DNA from: Capnocytophaga bilenii
GTDB lineage: Bacteria; Bacteroidota; Bacteroidia; Flavobacteriales; Flavobacteriaceae
Reading direction: 5' to 3'
Assembly: GCF_017565765.1 (NCBI RefSeq)
Contig: NZ_JAGDYP010000004.1
Span: 222,606-286,605, forward strand
DNA length: 64,000 bases
The translations under genes were made by a program, and so were the position numbers. Below are positions 61,310-64,000 of this stretch, piece after piece (position 1 is the stretch's first letter; every line of letters begins with the position of its first letter). The notes below the pieces were generated by a model. The model worked only from the letters and a program-made list of their open reading frames with translations. It had not been told where the DNA came from and searched no databases.

Positions 61310-64000
61310 ATGAGAAGGCAATTACTATTACTCAGTTTTTTTTGGTTTATAGCGGTGTTATTTAGTACTGCTATAGGGCAGATGCAAGCCAATTTTCCAG
61401 AGCGATATCGTGTTACTGTAAAAGGGGATATGATTATCGTAGGGAATACTATGCTAAGCCCTAATGGCAATAGTGACTATAATGACCCAAATGCATGGAA
61501 CTATTTTGGTCAACCCTATGTAGATATAGATGGAGATGGTTCTACTTTCAACTCGAGCTCGGCAAGGGTATTAGACCCTAACCCTGGAGGTGCTTGTCCG
61601 CGTAAGGTAAAGAAAGCCTTTTTGTATTGGGCATCAATGGATAGTCCCATTGCAGGCTCTGCAGATAGGGTAAAGTTTAAAATAGATACAGGATCTTATC
61701 AAGATATAGTAGGTACTTTGGTAAGTACCAATATTGGTAGTGGTTTGTATGTATATATAGCTGATGTTACAGACAAGCTTACTAGTGTAGCTGGTAATTA
61801 TACAGTAGCTAATCTATATTCACCTAATAGATATGCAGCAGGTTGGACACTCTTTATTATTTATGAAGATGCTACAAAGCCAGCCCGTAATATTAGTTTG
61901 TTTGATGGTTTGGCAATTGTAGATGGTAGTACTTCAGCCGTGATAGACATTCAGGGCTTTAAGACAGTGCCTTCACCACTACCTGTAAATGCAAAAATTG
62001 GTTTTGCTTCATTGGAAGGAGATGCAGGAGGTGTAGGAGATCAATTGTTTATAAAAACTAATAAAATAGCAAATTCAGTACTTTCCAGTCCAGGACGTCC
62101 TGCAAATAATTTTTTTAATAGTACTTATACCGATGAGAGTGGTATTAACTTGAATCGTACTCCCAAGTCTAAGAACTTGATGGGGTACGATGCTGGTATT
62201 TTGCAATTAGAGAATGCTAATAATCGTATTTTAGACAACAACTCCACTTGGGCGAAGCTTACAGCAACTACCAATGGAGATGTGTACTATCCCTTTATGT
62301 TTGCCTTCAACGTAGAGGTAATAGAGCCTACGGTAGTGATGAATAAGCGTGTTTATAACGCTGCTAACCAAGATGTTACGGGTCAGAATAACATAGCTTT
62401 GGGCTCTACTCTTAAATACGAAATAGAATTCCAAAACCAAGGGAATGACGATGCTAAAAATTTAACAATTACAGATATATTACCTCCCAACTTGGAAAAC
62501 TCGGCTACAGGTATATATGTATCTGATTCTCGTATTACTTATAATTACGATCCTAATACCCGCAAGCTTACTGCAAATGTTCCTAACGACTTGGTAAAGC
62601 AAAACGGTTCTAAATATAAAATTTCTTTCAACGTAAAGGTAGTTCCCAAGTGTGATACTTGGACGTCTCCTTGCGCCAATAAAATACAGAACTCGGCTTC
62701 GGCTACCTATCAAGGTACCCGAAACCCTGCTACTTTTACCCCTAAGAGCTCCAATGCACAATTCTCGGCTTGTGGCTCTACTGAAGAAAGCAGTACCGAT
62801 TTTCTTGTGGGCGTAGATTTTAGCAAGTGTACTTATAAGACCTCTACTATATTGTGTAAGCCTACAATGAACCTTACAGCAGCGGCAGACTTTGATAGCT
62901 ATACTTGGACGAAAGAGGGCGATACTTCTTTTAGCCGAACAGGGCGAACCATTAGTATAAATGCTGTAGGTACTTATAAGGTTACCAAAACCAAAGCGGG
63001 TTGTGCTACGATGTACGAAGAGTTTGAGGTAAAACCTAACGATCACGAAGCCGACCACCCCTTAGAGAATAAAATTAAAAATAAAGAAATCTCTGGGGAG
63101 GTATACGTATGTCCGTCTACAGGGCAAAAATATCCACAAGTATACTTGTGTGGTAAGAATGCTTCGGTGGAAGTGAAGCTGAAGATAGACAACGCCAAGA
63201 GTTTCCAATGGGGCAAAATGGCAGCGAGCTGCCCTAGCAAACAATTAGATTGTCCTGCAAGTGCTCCTAGCCAATCGACCTGTTGGAGCAATGATGGGGC
63301 ACTTATAAATGGTACTACTACCCAAAAGACCTTTAATGCTGATGGTGATTATAAGCTTACCGTTACCTATGATGGTGATTGTGTGGCTACTTATTACTTC
63401 CGCGTAACGAAAGACCAAACTGACCTTGATGCTGATGTGGTACACAAAGTATGTAACACACAAGGAAGCATTAAGGCAAAAGGTATTTCGGGTTCAGGTT
63501 ATAAATATCAATTAAAACAAGGCAACACAGTAGTGAGAGCTTGGCAAACGAGTGTAGAGTTTAAGAACTTAGACCCTGGTACTTATAAGCTGCAAGCAAC
63601 TTTGCCTACCGCCAATACCCAAAGTATAGTAACTTGTGTATACGAAAAAGAAGTTACCATACAGCAAATAACTCCTTCATTGCAAGTAACAGCAACCAAC
63701 CCGCTATGTAATGGCGGACTGGGAGCATTGCAAATACAGTTGAGTTACCCACCATATTTTCCGTATACCTATAAGATTATCAAAGACGGACAGGTGGTAG
63801 CACAACAAGCAGTAACTACCCAACACTTGGCAGGGCTTACAGTAAGCCTTACAGCAGGTAGTTATACAGTGAAGGTGGAGAACAATTATGGCTGTACGCT
63901 ACAACAAACCAAAAACATTACCGACCCAGCAGCTTTAAAGCTTGATTTGGGAGTAAGCAATGCAATGTGTAGTGCTAATGATGGAGCTATAACAGCGAGA
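61310..64000 (+). CDS. Giant secreted surface protein with DUF11 and SprB-type repeats, 3' end outside window
   Basis: The frame is open from ATG 61310 to the window end (at least 897 residues). A signal peptide (QLLLLSFFWFIAVLFSTAIG) leads to a beta-rich N-terminal domain. From about residue 340 a DUF11-type repeat appears (GSTLKYEIEFQNQGNDDAKN, LTITDILPPNLEN). After Cys-rich Ig-like domains, SprB-style repeats begin (ATNPLCNGGLGALQIQLSYP, GSYTVKVENNYGCTLQQTKN, ITDPAALKLDLGVSNAMCSA). SprB repeats are found in gliding-motility adhesins that leave through the type IX secretion system. The expected C-terminal sorting domain is beyond the window. Confidence 0.88.
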   Translation, partial: MRRQLLLLSFFWFIAVLFSTAIGQMQANFPERYRVTVKGDMIIVGNTMLSPNGNSDYNDPNAWNYFGQPYVDIDGDGSTFNSSSARVLDPNPGGACPRKVKKAFLYWASMDSPIAGSADRVKFKIDTGSYQDIVGTLVSTNIGSGLYVYIADVTDKLTSVAGNYTVANLYSPNRYAAGWTLFIIYEDATKPARNISLFDGLAIVDGSTSAVIDIQGFKTVPSPLPVNAKIGFASLEGDAGGVGDQLFIKTNKIANSVLSSPGRPANNFFNSTYTDESGINLNRTPKSKNLMGYDAGILQLENANNRILDNNSTWAKLTATTNGDVYYPFMFAFNVEVIEPTVVMNKRVYNAANQDVTGQNNIALGSTLKYEIEFQNQGNDDAKNLTITDILPPNLENSATGIYVSDSRITYNYDPNTRKLTANVPNDLVKQNGSKYKISFNVKVVPKCDTWTSPCANKIQNSASATYQGTRNPATFTPKSSNAQFSACGSTEESSTDFLVGVDFSKCTYKTSTILCKPTMNLTAAADFDSYTWTKEGDTSFSRTGRTISINAVGTYKVTKTKAGCATMYEEFEVKPNDHEADHPLENKIKNKEISGEVYVCPSTGQKYPQVYLCGKNASVEVKLKIDNAKSFQWGKMAASCPSKQLDCPASAPSQSTCWSNDGALINGTTTQKTFNADGDYKLTVTYDGDCVATYYFRVTKDQTDLDADVVHKVCNTQGSIKAKGISGSGYKYQLKQGNTVVRAWQTSVEFKNLDPGTYKLQATLPTANTQSIVTCVYEKEVTIQQITPSLQVTATNPLCNGGLGALQIQLSYPPYFPYTYKIIKDGQVVAQQAVTTQHLAGLTVSLTAGSYTVKVENNYGCTLQQTKNITDPAALKLDLGVSNAMCSANDGAITAR

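Overview
The window reads as chromosome of an AT-rich Bacteroidota member, class Flavobacteriia. An oral or host-associated relative of Capnocytophaga is my best guess, from recall rather than a search. The evidence is: repeated -7 boxes of the form TAnnTTTG (about 25 placed below), little use of Shine-Dalgarno sites, flavobacterial families (DUF5606, DUF6048/DUF6452, DUF4254, DUF4476, the bacillithiol enzyme BshB1), a DAHP synthase fused to chorismate mutase, glycan-foraging lipoproteins (GH92, GH32, sialate O-acetylesterase) and a terminal SprB-like surface protein.

Layout. 1-9.8 kb: end of a sialate O-acetylesterase, a small lipoprotein, topA, a DUF4476 protein, trxA, a HIT protein, fmt, ftsK and tpx. 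9.9-18 kb: a small Cys-rich membrane protein coupled to an ECF sigma factor; then a minus-strand operon of glutathione peroxidase, GT-C-like membrane protein, GT2, polysaccharide deacetylase and bshB1, which resembles Arn/NaxD lipid-sugar modification sets; DUF4254; a lipoprotein; a GT90 with an exported HIRAN-domain protein. 18.05-27.46 kb: an accessory island bracketed by two identical 41-bp terminator-like repeats. 27.5-31 kb: sdhCAB/frdCAB. 31-37 kb: an 11-bp minisatellite, a two-component system, yceD-rpmF, DUF5606, def and aroF/CM. 37-43 kb: a copper P-type ATPase, fructokinase and GH32 fructanase. 43-50.7 kb: stress/membrane genes, repeats, a BioF-like enzyme, a decayed toxin-antitoxin pair, a MoxR-type ATPase, a YCF48-like lipoprotein and DUF6048/6452. 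50.7-57.3 kb: era, a secreted repeat-helical protein, a stray ftsQ, rfbB, GH92 and a decayed rhuM with a MITE-like insertion just upstream. 57.9-64 kb: an AddA/RecB-like helicase-nuclease and the start of a giant surface protein.

The best candidate for something undescribed is the 18-27 kb island. Its centre is a 1236-residue protein joining a DUF559-type nuclease to a RecQ-like helicase. This overlaps a coiled-coil protein with a C-terminal membrane anchor and a small Cys protein. Upstream on the same strand are three TPR proteins, a Cys-rich unknown and a gene remnant. A small XRE regulator is divergent. A 98-bp promoter/operator block with a 14-bp palindrome is duplicated exactly 750 bp apart, so two of these genes appear to share one control region. 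A second duplication copies the 3' end of the XRE gene to a point upstream of an unknown 407-aa gene, where its reverse strand supplies that gene's -7 box. I infer a regulated, horizontally mobile conflict or defence locus; function is not shown by sequence alone.

Other structure not explained by genes: a 202-bp element with 13/15 matching terminal inverted repeats and perfect 9-bp flanking direct repeats; three loci of a GCGAAGGATRA minisatellite, two of them carrying a REP-like hairpin; two copies of a second hairpin repeat; and a probable leaderless GTG-start histidine kinase. I saw no tRNA, rRNA, CRISPR array, intact transposase or replication origin.
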